Assembly: GCA_963801255.1 (NCBI GenBank)
Contig: CAWDEC010000011.1
Coordinates: 7,984-71,983, forward strand
Length of the DNA: 64,000 nt
Reading direction: 5' to 3'
Origin: JAICXG01 sp963801255
GTDB taxonomy: Bacteria; Verrucomicrobiota; Verrucomicrobiia; Chthoniobacterales; UBA10450
Part shown: in pieces, positions 24,229-33,411 of the stretch
Layout of the letters: every line of letters begins with the position of its first letter
Position numbering within the stretch: the first letter of the stretch is position 1
Position numbers and translations under genes: made by a program
The notes under the pieces: generated by a model
Told to the model about the DNA's origin: nothing
Databases searched by the model: none
What the model saw: only the letters and a program-made list of their open reading frames with translations

Positions 24229-26148
24229 TCACTGGAGGTTGTAAGCCTCGACCAGCGCCACACCGGTTGTGTTGTTTTTCCCTGTTACGATCGCCGTATA
24301 GTTACCGGCATTGAGGGTTTGCACCATGGCGGCTTCTTTATCGTTCGTCGGCGGGATGGTCGTGGCTTCTATCTCGGATTTCTGCGTGTCCTTCCAGTTA
24401 TCGTTGCTCGCGACCAACGTGCCGTTGCCGTCGTGTAACTCGAGCACGGGATCAGCCAGTGCGTTCGCGACGCCGGTCAGACTTGGCCCAATCGCGCGCA
24501 CCAGCACATCGGTTGGCACACCGGTATTGAAGATGATGAAGCCACCGATCATGACGTTGTCACCGGTTTGCACAAGGCCGCGGGTCGAGATGTTGGCCAG
24601 CTTCGCAGTGCCGTCGAGCCCATAGGCCTCGACCAGGCCGACTCCGGTCCCATTTCCCTTTCCGTGCACGATCGCCGTGTAACTCCCGGGAGTAAGTCGC
24701 TTCACGAGGGCCGACTCCTTTGCGTTCGTTGGCGGAATGGTCGTGGCTTCGATCTCCGACTTTTGCGTGTCCTGCCAGTTGTCATTCGTCTGGATGAGAG
24801 CGCCGCTGCCATCGTGCAACTCCAGAACCGGATCGACGAGTGCTCCCGCAATCCCGGCATCGCCTAACGATGGTCCGATCGCTCGTACGAGCACGTTCTT
24901 GTCTCCGGTTCCGGTGATAATGAATCCGCCAATGAGAACGTTATCCGCCGTGCCGACATTGAGCCGAGTCGAGATGTTGGCCAGATTCGGCGCCGGTGGC
25001 GCGATTTCCCACGAAACCTGACCGGCCGGCGGCGCGAGAAATTGACGCAATCCGCTTCCATCGCCGTTCACGACATAGACCGAGTTAGTATCCGGCACGG
25101 CATAGGCAAGCGGATAACTGTTACTGAAAGCCTGCGGTCCAATGTCGAAAATCAACTGCGTCCCATCTGGCGACCAGGCAACGCTGGTGACGTAAAAGCC
25201 GGGCTGGAAATTGAGAATCGCAACGTCACTCGTTCCATCAAGGCGAACGATGCGCAGGGATTCGACAAAAGGGTCCGGTATGATCCGCAGGTTCGAGACC
25301 GACTGAAACGATCGGACGTAAGCCACCCGCGTCCCATCGGGCGAAAACTTCGGCTGATAATCGTGCTCGCCCCAAAGAAGCACTTCCCCCGTGCCGATGT
25401 TGCTCGTCGAATCAGCGCGCGGGAAAGTGAGTTGGTGCGCTGCGCCCGCTCCTGTCACGGGCTCAGCGGTAAAGATCGCCGTCGCCTCGCCCACTCCGCC
25501 GCCACTGATCAGCGGCGCATCCCACTTGATCGGCGCAACGAGCAAATCCGCATTCACGGGCGACCAATCAACGCCTTCGCCGCCATGATGGGTACCGTCG
25601 AGGAAAGGATCGGCATGCACCAAAGCAAGCGAACCGGCTGAACCGTCGCTCGGAAAGATCTGGAGAACGGGCGTACCGGTTTCGCTCGCGCCGCCGCCAC
25701 CCGAGCGATAATACGAATTCACCGCCACCTTCGTTCCGTCCGGAGAGAATGCCTTATAGAAGGCGTAGACATATGTGTAAGTGTTGTCACCGTTAAGGTT
25801 ATCGACAAAATTACTGGCATTATGGAATTCGCCTGTTCCCCGGTTAACGGTGAAAACGTTCCGGCTAAGCTGATTGGGTCGCGCCGGATCGACCGCCGAA
25901 ACGGCAAACTGAACCCCATCCGGTGACGCGACCGGACCAATAACATCAGGAAAGGGAACGTTAACCGCTGTGTCGCCGGTGCCGTCGGCATTGATTTGCC
26001 GCAATTGGCCAACCTGCTGTGCGCCGGTGCCGACGGGCTTCACGTAAAGGATTTGTGCCTGAGTCGACACAGCGGTGGCGATAACAACGAAAGTGGCCAG
26101 CAGTCTACGACGACAGAAACGAGGGATCGAATCGGGTATTGGGTTCAC
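24229..26148 (-). CDS. secreted TolB-like beta-propeller with two C-terminal GPSL modules
   Basis: 639 residues, the intact paralogue of the gene at 21186-23128. A signal peptide (LLATFVVIATAVSTQAQ) is followed by propeller repeats (AFSPDGTKVAVNSY, DWSPVNADLLVAPI, KFSPDGTRVAYVRS, AWSPDGTQLIFDIG) to about residue 390. Two modules of about 115 residues with NISTR...GGFI...RAIGPSL...LADPVLELHDG...NDNW...Y.AIV.GK complete it. The modules are near-identical to each other and to those of the paralogue, which suggests duplication or gene conversion. Likely exported and surface-associated; ligand unknown. One octamer is at about 24864. Confidence 0.88.
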   Translation of the reverse strand: MNPIPDSIPRFCRRRLLATFVVIATAVSTQAQILYVKPVGTGAQQVGQLRQINADGTGDTAVNVPFPDVIGPVASPDGVQFAVSAVDPARPNQLSRNVFTVNRGTGEFHNASNFVDNLNGDNTYTYVYAFYKAFSPDGTKVAVNSYYRSGGGGASETGTPVLQIFPSDGSAGSLALVHADPFLDGTHHGGEGVDWSPVNADLLVAPIKWDAPLISGGGVGEATAIFTAEPVTGAGAAHQLTFPRADSTSNIGTGEVLLWGEHDYQPKFSPDGTRVAYVRSFQSVSNLRIIPDPFVESLRIVRLDGTSDVAILNFQPGFYVTSVAWSPDGTQLIFDIGPQAFSNSYPLAYAVPDTNSVYVVNGDGSGLRQFLAPPAGQVSWEIAPPAPNLANISTRLNVGTADNVLIGGFIITGTGDKNVLVRAIGPSLGDAGIAGALVDPVLELHDGSGALIQTNDNWQDTQKSEIEATTIPPTNAKESALVKRLTPGSYTAIVHGKGNGTGVGLVEAYGLDGTAKLANISTRGLVQTGDNVMIGGFIIFNTGVPTDVLVRAIGPSLTGVANALADPVLELHDGNGTLVASNDNWKDTQKSEIEATTIPPTNDKEAAMVQTLNAGNYTAIVTGKNNTTGVALVEAYNLQ

Positions 26149-26204
26149 AAGATTTACTCCGAAACCTTGCTATCAAATTCCGATAAGAAAGGATAGCGCT
26201 AAAT

Positions 26205-26783
26205 CTAGCCGTGCTGAAGCGGTAACACTTGCCAAAGACCAAACAAGAGGCTGAGGAGAAGGCCAATGCCGCAGAGCACGATTCCAATGATCTGCGCTAC
26301 CATTCGCCCAAGATAAGGTCTCGAGAGCATGATCCGGCTGCGTGACAAATCGGCGCCCGTTTGTAGCCCAAGCACCCGCACGAGATAAGGGCCGGCCGGC
26401 GCCATCTCAATCCGGCCAATCGGTACTCGCATGGTTGTTACTCCATAGACTGCACCTTGCGCGCGAAGAAAGTTGTAACTTAGGCTTGTAACTCTGCCTG
26501 TCGCCGTCTCGGTGACTTGAAACTCAAGGTTACGAAAACCGGAGCCAAGACGCGGTACCTCGACCAGGAGAAGCAGTGGCTGCGCTTCCTTTAACTCAAA
26601 CTCCTGCTCTGCAACCAGCGGACCGGTGGCCACGATCTGTCGGCGGTTACTCCGCACGAGAGACGTTATAACTGCGACCAGCAGGAAACCGAAAACGACG
26701 AACCCTGCACTCGCGGCGATGAGCAACGGCCAGGACTTAACGTCCAGGGCAACGCGATCGAAGCCTTGGAGATAGCTAATCAT
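26205..26783 (-). CDS. membrane protein with two transmembrane segments, unknown function
   Basis: 192 residues from ATG 26783. One helix near residues 20-45 (LLIAASAGFVVFGFLLVAVI) and one at the C-terminus (IIGIVLCGIGLLLSLLFGLW) enclose a beta-rich extracytoplasmic domain of about 110 residues (PLLLLVEVPRLGSGFRNLEF, RVPIGRIEMAPAGPYLVRVL). No family recognised. It lies between the propeller gene and gdhA on the same strand. Confidence 0.7.
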   Translation of the reverse strand: MISYLQGFDRVALDVKSWPLLIAASAGFVVFGFLLVAVITSLVRSNRRQIVATGPLVAEQEFELKEAQPLLLLVEVPRLGSGFRNLEFQVTETATGRVTSLSYNFLRAQGAVYGVTTMRVPIGRIEMAPAGPYLVRVLGLQTGADLSRSRIMLSRPYLGRMVAQIIGIVLCGIGLLLSLLFGLWQVLPLQHG

Positions 26784-26873
26784 GGCCGTCTGAATGCCAA
26801 TCCTATCTGCGAACAGCAAAGACCAATTGCCCGATCAGGAGATCAGGTCGTCTGAATAACATTGACCGCGAGC

Positions 26874-28136
26874 CTACGGGAACAAACCCCGGGTGTGCTT
26901 GGCCTTCATGACGCGTTCGACGCCAATGGCCATGGCGGCGGTACGGTGAGAGATCTTGTCCTTGCGTGCGCGTCTGATCACGTGAGTGAAGGAATGCTCC
27001 ATGATACGGAAGAGTTTGTCGGTCACTTCGGTCTCACTCCACATGAAGGCCTGCAAACCTTGCACCCATTCAAAGTAGGAAACGATAACGCCTCCAGCGT
27101 TGCATAGGATATCGGGAATAACGAAGACTTCGTCCCACCGTTTATCGAGCATCTTATCGGCTTCCGGCGACGTAGGACCGTTAGCGCCTTCGGCAAGGAT
27201 GCGACATTTGATCTTGTCTGCGTTCTTTTCGTTGATGACGCGGTCGACGGCGCACGGTGCGAGAATGTCGCACGGTAATTCAAGGAGTTCGTTAGGATCG
27301 ACTCGATCACCTTCGTCAAAGGCGCGCAGATGGCCTTTCTTCGCTACATGCTGCTCGGCGGATTTCACATCAATCCCTTTCGGATTGTAAATCGCTGAAG
27401 TGTGATCGCTGATTCCGACCACTTTCACTCCGCTCTTCAAGGCTAAGGACAGCGCTGCGACCGACCCAACGTTACCAAAGCCCTGGATGACGGCGGTCGA
27501 TTTTTCCGGGTCCATCTTCAGCATGTCCATGGCACGCTCGATGAGATAGACGACGCCGCGACCGGTCGCTTCGCGCCGACCCTCGGTGCCACCGATCGCA
27601 ACCGGTTTGCCGGTGACAATCTCATTCACGGCATATCCCTGATGCATCGAATAGGTGTCCATGAACCAGGCCATCACCTGTTCGTTAGTTCCCATGTCGG
27701 GACCCATGATGTCGGTCTTGGGTCCGACGAAGGGAATCATCTCCTGCATGTATCGCCGTGACACGCCTTCCAACTCGCGTCGGGAAAGCTTGGTCACATC
27801 GCAAGCCACGCCGCCCTTTGCACCGCCGTAGGGCAAATTATTGAGAGCGCACTTCCAGCTCATCCACATGGCAAGCGCAGCTGTTTCACCCATGGAAAGA
27901 TTGGGCGCGAAACGCGTGCCGCCTTTGGTCGGCCCGAGGGTCAGATGATGTTGCACGCGATAACCTTGGAAAGTCTTGGTGCTGCCATCGTCCATGTGCA
28001 CTGGCAAAGTGACGGCCATGGAACGTTTCGGGAACATGAGGCGGTCGCGATTGTTCTTGTCGATATTGAGGTAATCGGCGATCACCCCGAATTGATCGCA
28101 GGCCATTTGGAAGACTTCGTCGTCGTAGATATGCAT
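26874..28136 (-). CDS. gdhA: glutamate dehydrogenase
   Basis: 420 residues from ATG 28136 (MHIYDDEVFQMACDQFG), the normal size for this clade; an open extension to 28433 would overlap the divergent gene and is not homologous. The substrate site includes LGPTKGGTRFAPNLSMGE and NLPYGGAKGGVACD with the catalytic lysines, and the NAD(P) domain carries VIQGFGNVGSVAALSL. It interconverts glutamate and 2-oxoglutarate plus ammonium. TATAAT-like sequence in GTTATAATTTC lies about 20 bp upstream of the start. The 184-bp divergent promoter region with the metB-like gene joins nitrogen and sulfur amino-acid metabolism. Confidence 0.95.
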   Translation of the reverse strand: MHIYDDEVFQMACDQFGVIADYLNIDKNNRDRLMFPKRSMAVTLPVHMDDGSTKTFQGYRVQHHLTLGPTKGGTRFAPNLSMGETAALAMWMSWKCALNNLPYGGAKGGVACDVTKLSRRELEGVSRRYMQEMIPFVGPKTDIMGPDMGTNEQVMAWFMDTYSMHQGYAVNEIVTGKPVAIGGTEGRREATGRGVVYLIERAMDMLKMDPEKSTAVIQGFGNVGSVAALSLALKSGVKVVGISDHTSAIYNPKGIDVKSAEQHVAKKGHLRAFDEGDRVDPNELLELPCDILAPCAVDRVINEKNADKIKCRILAEGANGPTSPEADKMLDKRWDEVFVIPDILCNAGGVIVSYFEWVQGLQAFMWSETEVTDKLFRIMEHSFTHVIRRARKDKISHRTAAMAIGVERVMKAKHTRGLFP

Positions 28137-28320
28137 ATGAAGCAGGGCCGTGAAATTATAACGAACCGGCCGTTCCTGCAGGTGGTTTTTGCGCTGGAGC
28201 GAGGATGGCGTCAAATCCAAAACGCGAGAGACCTGCGCTCCGGACGCCAAACATCGACTGATGGCGGCATCTTTCGCCGATTGGCACTCATGAATTCGCT
28301 GTTCTACTCTTCGGTAAATC

Positions 28321-29460
28321 ATGTCCGAGCCTGACTTCTCCAAATGGCATCCCGAGACCGTCGCTATCCACGCCGGACGCAAGGTAGATTCTGCCACCGG
28401 CGCGGTCGCTGCGCCGATCCATCTCTCGACCACCTTTGAACGCGCGACCGACGGTTCGTTTCCGAGCGGATTCGATTACGCCCGCAGCAATAATCCAAAT
28501 CGCGCCACGCTCGAGAAAGCACTCGCCCTTCTCGAGGGCGGCGCGGTCGCGGCGGCTTTCGCTTCCGGGAGCGCGGCCGCGAGCGCGGTCTTTCAGAGCC
28601 TCGAGCCTAACGATCACGTTCTTGCTCCGCTCGAGGCTTATCATGGCATCCTGCGTTTGCTCCGCAGCCAATTCCAACGCTGGAACCTGGCGGTCGATTT
28701 TGTCGACATGACCGATCTGAATCTCGTTAGGCAAGCGATGCGGCCGGCAACGAAAATGGTTTGGGCGGAAACGCCCTCCAATCCCACCCTGAAGCTGACT
28801 GATCTCGCCGCTGTCGCCGAAATTGCGCACGCCGGCGGAGCTCTATTCGCCTGTGACAACACCTGGACGCCGTTGATCCAGCGACCGTTCGCGCTTGGCG
28901 CGGATCTTGTCATGCATTCCACGACCAAGTATTTCGGCGGTCACAGCGACGTCCTTAGCGGTGCGCTGATCGCGCGCGAAGACAACGAATTCTTCCAGCG
29001 CATCCGCGAAGTGCAGAAGCTGGCTGGCGCAATCCCAGGACCTTTCGATTGCTGGCTGGTCCATCGCGGAATGCACACCCTGCCCTTGCGAATGCGCGCG
29101 CATTCCGAAAACGCCCAGCGCGTGGCGCAATTTCTCGAGACGCATCCGCGAGTGACGCGGGTGCATTATCCCGGCTTAAAATCGCATCCGCAGCACGAGC
29201 TGGCGCGACGGCAGATGAGTTCGTTCGGCGGCATGCTTTCGATTGAATTAAAGGGCGATCGCGCCGCGGCCATGCAGTTGCCTAACGAACTCAGGATTTT
29301 TACCCGAGCCACCAGCCTCGGCGGTGTCGAAAGTTTGATCGAACATCGCCAGTCGATTGAAGGGCCAGACACGCTCACCCCCGAAACGCTGCTGCGAATC
29401 TCGATCGGCCTGGAACATCCCGATGACTTGATCGCTGATCTCGCACAGGCCCTCGCCTAA
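28321..29460 (+). CDS. Cys/Met-metabolism PLP enzyme (cystathionine gamma-synthase/lyase family)
   Basis: 379 residues. TVAIHAGRKVDSATGAVAAP and LSTTFER at the N-terminus, YARSNNPNRATLEKALALLE, and the PLP-binding MHSTTKYFGGHSDVLSGAL with K203 define the transsulfuration family. FTRATSLGGVESLIEHR near residue 325 is the conserved C-terminal block. The family includes cystathionine gamma-synthase, beta- or gamma-lyase and O-acetylhomoserine sulfhydrylase; sequence alone does not decide among them. Divergent from gdhA. The TAA stop is within the GCCTAACG that forms the terminator stem with murJ. I searched the leader for a SAM riboswitch and saw none. Confidence 0.92.
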   Translation: MSEPDFSKWHPETVAIHAGRKVDSATGAVAAPIHLSTTFERATDGSFPSGFDYARSNNPNRATLEKALALLEGGAVAAAFASGSAAASAVFQSLEPNDHVLAPLEAYHGILRLLRSQFQRWNLAVDFVDMTDLNLVRQAMRPATKMVWAETPSNPTLKLTDLAAVAEIAHAGGALFACDNTWTPLIQRPFALGADLVMHSTTKYFGGHSDVLSGALIAREDNEFFQRIREVQKLAGAIPGPFDCWLVHRGMHTLPLRMRAHSENAQRVAQFLETHPRVTRVHYPGLKSHPQHELARRQMSSFGGMLSIELKGDRAAAMQLPNELRIFTRATSLGGVESLIEHRQSIEGPDTLTPETLLRISIGLEHPDDLIADLAQALA

Positions 29461-29494
29461 CGACGTTCCGCGGGCAATCGGCAGTCGTTAGGCG
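29454..29494. terminator. octamer-built terminator between convergent genes
   Basis: CGCCTAACGAC (29454-29464) and GTCGTTAGGCG (29484-29494) are perfect 11-bp inverted arms around a 19-base GC-rich loop, between the metB-like and murJ stop codons. The first arm contains the metB-like stop codon. There is no T-run, so termination is inferred from position. Confidence 0.65.
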
Positions 29495-29514
29495 TAAGGA
29501 AGAACGCCCGGTGC

Positions 29515-31128
29515 CTATCTTCCCAGCCGTCGCCTAACGACCATCACGACATCGTGCACCTCCGGGACGCGCAGCAAATAGGTCGTGCCGAAAAAGGCTC
29601 CCACTCCCACCGTAATGGTTACGATTAGCGCAGCAATCAACCAAAGTTCGCTGCCGCGAGTTTGCCCGGAAAAAAAGAATCGCTCCGCGAGAAGACAAAT
29701 CGCGGCGAGCAACGCACCGGCAATGGCTATCTTGCCTAACGTCGTCAGGAGCGCGCTCGTTTCGAGGCGGCCGGTGTGCCGACGCATCATGGCGTAAAGG
29801 AGAAGAAAATTCGTTATCGCCACCAAACTGGTCGAGAGCGCGAGGCCGCGATGACCGAGCCCAAGATGAAAAGTGAAAAGCCAGTTGAGCCCGAAATTTA
29901 CTCCAATGGAAATCAGACTAACGACCATCGGCAGATGCCGTTTGTCGAGCGCGTAGAAAGCCGGCGCGAGCACTTTCACGCCCGCGTATCCGGCCAGCCC
30001 GATGGAATAGAAACGCAAGGCCGCCGCTGTCTGCAGGGTCGAGTTCACGGTGAAGCGGCCGTGCTGATAAATCACCGCAATGATCGGCTCGGCCAAAATC
30101 ATGAGACCGATCGCGGATGGAATTGTGAGGAGCATGACGAGCCGCATGGAATGGGCGAGCGCGCCGCGAAACTCGCTTGTATTCCCAAGCGCCGCGCTGC
30201 GCGAAACGAGCGGCAGGGTCACGGTCGCGACCGCCACGCCAAAGACGCCGAGCGGCAATTGCATGAGACGAAAAGCGATGTTGAGCCAGCTGATGGGTCC
30301 GTTGCCTAACGACGACGCGAACCCGCTGTTCACCGCCACATTTACCTGCACTGCGCTGGCCGCGATCGTCGCCGGGGCCATGAGCGCGAGAATCGTGCGC
30401 ACGCCGGGATCGCGCCAGTTGAAGTCGAAACGAAACCGAAAACCGACGCGCGACGCCGCGGGAAATTGGACCACCAATTGCAGCAGACCGCCGAGCAGCG
30501 TGCCAATCGCAAGTCCCATCAGACCACGCTCGCCGAAGTGCGGATGCCGCCAGTTCGTTTGCGGATCCAGCCAGTAACAGAGCCCGACGCCGCCGATGAT
30601 CGAGCCCAAGTTGAAGAAGCTCGAAGCCATCGCCGGCACGCCGAAGACATTCTTCGCGTTCAACATTCCCATCACGAGGGCGGCAAGAGAGACGAGGAGG
30701 ATAAACGGGAACATGATCCGGGTGAGCTGGATCGTTAGGGCGGCTTTCTCCGCCGGAAATCCGGGAGCGAGAATAGTGATGACCGCAGGCGCAAAGAGGA
30801 TCCCGAGAAGCGTGATCGCGCTCATGAAAACGAGCGTGAGGGTCGCGACCTTGCTCGCCAGTCGCCAGGCCGATTGATCGCCGTCAGTCGCGATGCGTCG
30901 CGAAAAGGTGGTGACAAATGCCGTCGAGAGCGCGCCCTCGGCAAAGAGATCGCGCAACATGTTGGGCGCGCGAAAGGCCGTGAGAAACGCGTCCATGTTG
31001 CGCGACGCGCCGAACAGTCCAGCAATCACCGTCTCGCGAATGAGCCCGAGGACGCGACTGCAAAGCACAGCGAGACCGACGACACTGGTCGCCTTGGTGC
31101 TGACGCGTTTTTCCTCCGGCTCCGACAT
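29515..31128 (-). CDS. murJ: lipid II flippase MurJ
   Basis: 537 residues from ATG 31128 (MSEPEEKRVSTKATS); a longer reading from 31206 is non-homologous. It has fourteen hydrophobic segments in the MOP/MviN arrangement. Conserved blocks are SRVLGLIRETVIAGLFG, MDAFLTAFRAPNMLRDLFAEGALSTAFV and VISLISIGVNFGLNW-like sequence. MurJ moves lipid-linked peptidoglycan precursor to the outer face of the membrane. It is unlinked to other cell-wall genes here. Four octamer-type motifs are present (29532, about 29735, about 30304 and a shorter one near 30735). Confidence 0.95.
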   Translation of the reverse strand: MSEPEEKRVSTKATSVVGLAVLCSRVLGLIRETVIAGLFGASRNMDAFLTAFRAPNMLRDLFAEGALSTAFVTTFSRRIATDGDQSAWRLASKVATLTLVFMSAITLLGILFAPAVITILAPGFPAEKAALTIQLTRIMFPFILLVSLAALVMGMLNAKNVFGVPAMASSFFNLGSIIGGVGLCYWLDPQTNWRHPHFGERGLMGLAIGTLLGGLLQLVVQFPAASRVGFRFRFDFNWRDPGVRTILALMAPATIAASAVQVNVAVNSGFASSLGNGPISWLNIAFRLMQLPLGVFGVAVATVTLPLVSRSAALGNTSEFRGALAHSMRLVMLLTIPSAIGLMILAEPIIAVIYQHGRFTVNSTLQTAAALRFYSIGLAGYAGVKVLAPAFYALDKRHLPMVVSLISIGVNFGLNWLFTFHLGLGHRGLALSTSLVAITNFLLLYAMMRRHTGRLETSALLTTLGKIAIAGALLAAICLLAERFFFSGQTRGSELWLIAALIVTITVGVGAFFGTTYLLRVPEVHDVVMVVRRRLGR

Positions 31129-31335
31129 GGAGAAGAAAGAACAGCAGGTCGCGAGCGAAGCGCAAGCCCACAAGTTCCTCCCTAACAAGAACGCCCCGCG
31201 GCGCATCGTCTCGAGACCAGCTCGGAATCAATAAATTTCGGGAGCCAGGCCTGACGTACGTAAGCGAGCGAAGGTAACAACCGCGTAACCGCTCAGCGAT
31301 GGCTCATCCAAGGTTGCAAAACGACCCTGCGACAT

Positions 31336-31746
31336 ATGAAAAGCAACATCCTGCAAAATACGAAATGGCTAACTATCATTAGTGGAGTAGGACTAGGACT
31401 GGTGCTCATTGCCGCGCCGACTCAGGTCGCCCTCACAGCGCCGAATGCAACCCTCACTGCGAGCGTTCCGGACCAGCAATGTCAGGGCGGCGACTTCGTA
31501 AACGTCACTCTGACCGCCACGCTGTCACCACAGCAGCGCAACGTTCGCTACACCTGGGACTTCAACAACGACGGGATCTTCGATACCGCGCCGAGCCGGA
31601 ATCCCAGTGTGACTCATCTCTATCCCGATGAGACGAACCAGACTGCAACGGTGAAAGTCACCAAGAGAGCAACCATCCGACGGAGCGAATACCTGGCAGC
31701 CTCGATTCCTGGCCTTTGGCTAACCCCCTTTGTAACCCCTTTGTAA
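31336..31746 (+). CDS. secreted PKD-like domain protein, possibly truncated
   Basis: 136 residues. A signal/anchor segment (WLTIISGVGLGLVLIAAPTQ) leads into one PKD-like domain: VNVTLTATLSPQQRNVRYTWDFNNDGIFDTAPSRNPSVTHLYPDE. The expected closing strand (V.LTV.D...) is followed instead by TKRATIRRSEYLAASIPGLW, which does not look like PKD sequence. A 3' truncation or shift near 31665 is likely. PKD domains mediate protein or carbohydrate contacts outside the cell. Confidence 0.6.
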   Translation: MKSNILQNTKWLTIISGVGLGLVLIAAPTQVALTAPNATLTASVPDQQCQGGDFVNVTLTATLSPQQRNVRYTWDFNNDGIFDTAPSRNPSVTHLYPDETNQTATVKVTKRATIRRSEYLAASIPGLWLTPFVTPL

Positions 31747-31833
31747 TGGAAGCGTGAACTGGTCGCGCCGCCCAAGCGCTTTCGCCGTTTCTTTTGCGCT
31801 TGACTTGGCTAGATAAAAGTTCGCAATCATTTC

Positions 31834-32577
31834 ATGAAAAACAAACTAGTCCGGCCAATCGGGCGGTTGGTTCTATTCGGGCTTTGCCTGACGATCCTAT
31901 TGTCGTTAGGCAAGCCCAGCGCTCGCGGGGAACTGCTGTTCTCCGATAGTTTCAAATATCCACTTGGCCCTCTCGCCGGGCAGGGGCCGCCCGCCGGGGC
32001 GCCTCCCGGGCAGACTGGCTGGAGCCTGCTCACGGGTAATCCTGTGGTTACGTTCCAAGGGCTGCATTTTCTGCACGTGTTCTCGACCGGCAGCTCGGCT
32101 GGAATGAAGGCGGAACGCGAGCAAACCGTGCTGGCCAATCTGACGCCGGTAAACAGCGGGGTTGTCTGGCTCGGCTTCCTTATTCGCCTAACGAGCGGTC
32201 CGAACTTCGGCTACTCGGTCATTAACCTCACCGCCGGCACAGGCACGTTTGACTTTCCCGGTTATGGCGTCCTTGCCTTTTCTCCGAACGTGTTCGGCAT
32301 CGATAATGACGGCCCAGGCTTCGCAGAGACGACGATCGCTCCCAGCGCCGAAACGACGTGGATCGTGGTCAGGATGGACTTCGACAACGGCGACCAGTCC
32401 ATGTTTATCAACCCGACGGGGCTCGGCGGCACGCCCGACGCGGAACTGGCCATGAGTTCCGAGTTCCAAGCCGCTGGCTTCAGTGATCTGCGACTCCATT
32501 CCGACACCGGCGGCGACTATCAATTCGACGAAGTACGCATCGGCACCACGTTCGACGACATCCGCACTGGCCACTAG
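31834..32577 (+). CDS. secreted protein, LamG/jelly-roll-like, unknown function
   Basis: 247 residues, signal peptide LVLFGLCLTILLSLGKPSARG. The mature protein begins ELLFSDSFKYPLGPLAGQGP, the opening typical of Verrucomicrobial and Planctomycete secreted proteins ('FSDSF.YP.G.L.G'), and continues as an all-beta domain (YSVINLTAGTGTFDFPG, WIVVRMDFDNGDQSMFINP, DYQFDEVRIGTTFDD). This resembles a concanavalin-like fold. No PEP-CTERM signal at the end. Two octamers lie in the gene (about 31902 and 32187). Confidence 0.8.
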   Translation: MKNKLVRPIGRLVLFGLCLTILLSLGKPSARGELLFSDSFKYPLGPLAGQGPPAGAPPGQTGWSLLTGNPVVTFQGLHFLHVFSTGSSAGMKAEREQTVLANLTPVNSGVVWLGFLIRLTSGPNFGYSVINLTAGTGTFDFPGYGVLAFSPNVFGIDNDGPGFAETTIAPSAETTWIVVRMDFDNGDQSMFINPTGLGGTPDAELAMSSEFQAAGFSDLRLHSDTGGDYQFDEVRIGTTFDDIRTGH

Positions 32578-32726
32578 ATCTGCTGGGGTTAATCAGCGAC
32601 CAAGCGCCGCCCTGTGCCGATAGATCTGCGGCCGTTTCCAAATGGGAGACGACCGCAGCGTCGACCTGATCCTATTAACCTGACTGTTAGTTCGCGCTTG
32701 AACTTGCTTGGACTCCCAGCCTTAGA

Positions 32727-32780
32727 TGGCAAAAAATCCCGCAAAAAGGCAACATTTACCGCCCGATTCTCGTTAGGTCT
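32727..32780 (+). repeat. 3' part of a dispersed spacer repeat
   Basis: GGCAAAAAATCCCGC...AAAAAGGCA...GATTCTCGTTAGGTCT matches the last 55 bp of the 158-bp repeat at 40824-40981 with few differences. It ends 29 bp before the next gene. Confidence 0.5.
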
Positions 32781-32808
32781 GAGCAATCTACAAAGAAACA
32801 ACACTAAC

Positions 32809-33264
32809 ATGCACAAACTAGTTATCGCACTTGCGATCTCCCTTATCGGGGTCGGAAGGTCGGCCGCTGCCTCTGAACAGGCAGACGTGATGGTCCCAGT
32901 GCAGCAATTCATAGAAGGTTTCAACAAGAGCGACGCTAAAATGGCCGAGGCCGCTTGCGCGGAGGAAGCCTTTATCATCGATGACTTCCCGCCGCACGCT
33001 TGGCACGGGGACGGAGCCGTCTCGAAATGGTTCAAGGCTTATGAGGCTTACGCCAGGGCGAACAGCATGAGCGAAGCTGTTGTGACTTTTGGAAAACCCA
33101 GGCATGTCGATGTCACAGGCGCGGACGCGTATGTGGTTGTTCCGACAACCTTCCGTTTCAAGAAGAAGGCAGAGGTCGTTAACGACACCGGGGTGATGAC
33201 TTTGGTGCTACACAAGGCGGCAAAGGGTTGGCAGATTACTGCCTGGTCGTGGGCTGACAATTAG
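32809..33264 (+). CDS. secreted SnoaL/DUF4440-like protein
   Basis: 151 residues from ATG 32809; signal peptide MHKLVIALAISLIGVGRSAAA. The mature domain (VQQFIEGFNKSDAKMAEAAC, EAFIIDDFPPHAWHGDGAVS, VVTFGKPRHVDVTGADAYVV, LVLHKAAKGWQITAWSW) follows the NTF2-like cone fold seen in SnoaL and DUF4440. These are small ligand-binding or isomerase-like proteins. Typical integron-cassette content; followed by the attC at 33285. Confidence 0.82.
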   Translation: MHKLVIALAISLIGVGRSAAASEQADVMVPVQQFIEGFNKSDAKMAEAACAEEAFIIDDFPPHAWHGDGAVSKWFKAYEAYARANSMSEAVVTFGKPRHVDVTGADAYVVVPTTFRFKKKAEVVNDTGVMTLVLHKAAKGWQITAWSWADN

Positions 33265-33284
33265 GTGCTCGCGCTATGCTCGGA

Positions 33285-33405
33285 ACCTTAACTACCCGAC
33301 GCAACGAACGCCCTCCGATTTGACTATGGGCTTGTTCACAGTTGAATCCTTCGCCTTCAGCCCGCCGCGCCCTCGGCGGCGTGGCTCATCTTCGTCTCGT
33401 TAGCT
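33285..33405 (+). other. attC-like site homologous to the left-array attC
   Basis: From CCTTAAC (33286-33292) to GTTAGCT (33399-33405), 121 bp. It aligns throughout with the reverse-strand attC at 1342-1459: CGATTTG, TATG.GCTTG, ACAGTT, CAGCCCGCCGCGC, TCGGCG, GTGGCTCATCTT and CTCGTTAG are shared in order. Its 5' half (R''/L'') is degenerate while the 3' half is intact. The next gene starts seven bases after it. Confidence 0.65.
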
Positions 33406-33411
33406 CCTACA

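Noticed and set aside
28137..28320. SAM or other riboswitch upstream of the metB-like gene
   Set aside because: The divergent leader shows no recognisable SAM-I/II/IV core; only a promoter-like TATAAT for gdhA is visible.
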